A DNA stretch of 54,781 nucleotides, from the NCBI GenBank assembly GCA_021773295.1, contig JAJFKI010000073.1, positions 1-54,781 of the forward strand, written 5' to 3'. The DNA comes from Gammaproteobacteria bacterium. Its GTDB lineage: Bacteria > Pseudomonadota > Gammaproteobacteria > UBA1113. Below are positions 54,522 to 54,781 of this stretch, piece by piece; the first letter of the stretch is position 1, and each line of letters starts with the position of its first letter. The translations under genes and the position numbers were made by a program. The notes under the pieces are model-generated. The model saw nothing but the letters and a program-made list of their open reading frames with translations, was not told the DNA's origin and did no database searches.

Positions 54522-54556
54522 TTACACCTATCATACTTCAAGATACGAAATTAACG
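54522..54556. repeat. copy of dispersed repeat end
   Basis: CACCTATCATACTTCAAGAT, followed by ACGAAATTAACG, follows the pattern CCCGTCACACTTCAAAAT-GCGAGATTAATG of the element at 25725-25787. It lies between the end of the 1,003-residue gene and the converging small membrane gene. Confidence 0.5.
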
Positions 54557-54557
54557 A

Positions 54558-54773
54558 TTACCGTAATTGAGACGTGATGCCGCGAAATCTCTCAGCCATA
54601 TCTCGATATTGATTTTGGCTTTCATTGTTTTTATTAAAGCAAAAAGCCATAACAAATAATGCAACTACTAAAGATGACAGTGGCTCACCTGTGAGAAAAT
54701 AAATAAGCAGTGCAGCCGCGATGCCCTTGGGGAGATCATGCACTAATTTTTGTGTGGCTTGTTCCCGCGTCAT
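54558..54773 (-). CDS. small membrane protein, start uncertain at window edge
   Basis: A 71-residue frame with a hydrophobic stretch at residues 17-47 (AAALLIYFLTGEPLSSLVVA and onward), charged ends and no recognised family. The ATG at 54773 is the only start visible, but the frame remains open to the window end, so the gene may begin outside. It converges with the orphan gene. Confidence 0.5.
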   Translation of the reverse strand: MTREQATQKLVHDLPKGIAAALLIYFLTGEPLSSLVVALFVMAFCFNKNNESQNQYRDMAERFRGITSQLR

Positions 54774-54781
54774 CGGGTAAA

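Overview
The window (54,781 bp, visibly AT-rich) reads as chromosome of a host-associated gammaproteobacterium, most likely of the Legionellales/Coxiella/Berkiella kind. This is inferred from gene order (yicC-gmk-rpoZ-spoT-ridA with recG further on; glyA-nrdR-nusB-pgpA; an Rrf2-sufBCDS-sufU-sufT cluster), from a giant ankyrin-repeat protein and from several large orphan proteins with serine-rich tails that resemble secreted effectors. I cannot name the species from sequence alone.

Layout. 1-3521: a 163-bp palindromic element, an elongator tRNA-Met with its own promoter, a TenA-like gene, a small frameshifted gene, a YbhB-like periplasmic protein, an unknown gene and a HAD acid phosphatase with an altered motif I. 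3531-5675: recG. 5747-28423: about 23 kb of accessory DNA lying between recG and its usual neighbours ridA/spoT. It holds a 2,054-residue ankyrin protein that is an internal duplication, an overlapping DUF2252-MFS-5-oxoprolinase operon, a divergent alpha-E/ATP-grasp/transglutaminase cluster and two orphan effector-like genes, separated by several long palindromes. 28446-33697: core block sugE-ridA-spoT-rpoZ-gmk-yicC-dps, all on the minus strand. 33857-36441: an EmrA/EmrB-type efflux pair. 36658-39316: pgpA-nusB-nrdR-glyA. 39512-44418: a coiled-coil DUF1640-like protein, ettA, then serA-serB and an OmpA-like lipoprotein joined by 1-nt overlaps. 44592-50994: the SUF iron-sulfur operon with a candidate operator, ending in SufU, SufT and a Rieske ferredoxin. 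51074-54510: a DUF6632 membrane protein and a 1,003-residue serine-rich orphan protein. 54558-end: a small membrane protein.

How it works together. The SUF operon is a complete cluster-building set (scaffold SufBCD, desulfurase SufS, transfer protein SufU, SufT) under a probable iron-sulfur-sensing regulator. serA and serB cover two of the three steps of serine synthesis, and glyA uses serine for one-carbon units. The accessory region is the most unusual part. Its ATP-grasp, alpha-E, transglutaminase and amidotransferase-like proteins are the parts of a predicted peptide or amide-bond forming system, and they sit tail to tail with a 5-oxoprolinase operon that also deals in glutamyl-type amide chemistry. 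Their product is unknown. At least seven places carry copies or parts of a dispersed repeat beginning TATACCCATCACACTTCAAA, and three palindromes of nearly equal length (163-167 bp) look like non-autonomous mobile elements.
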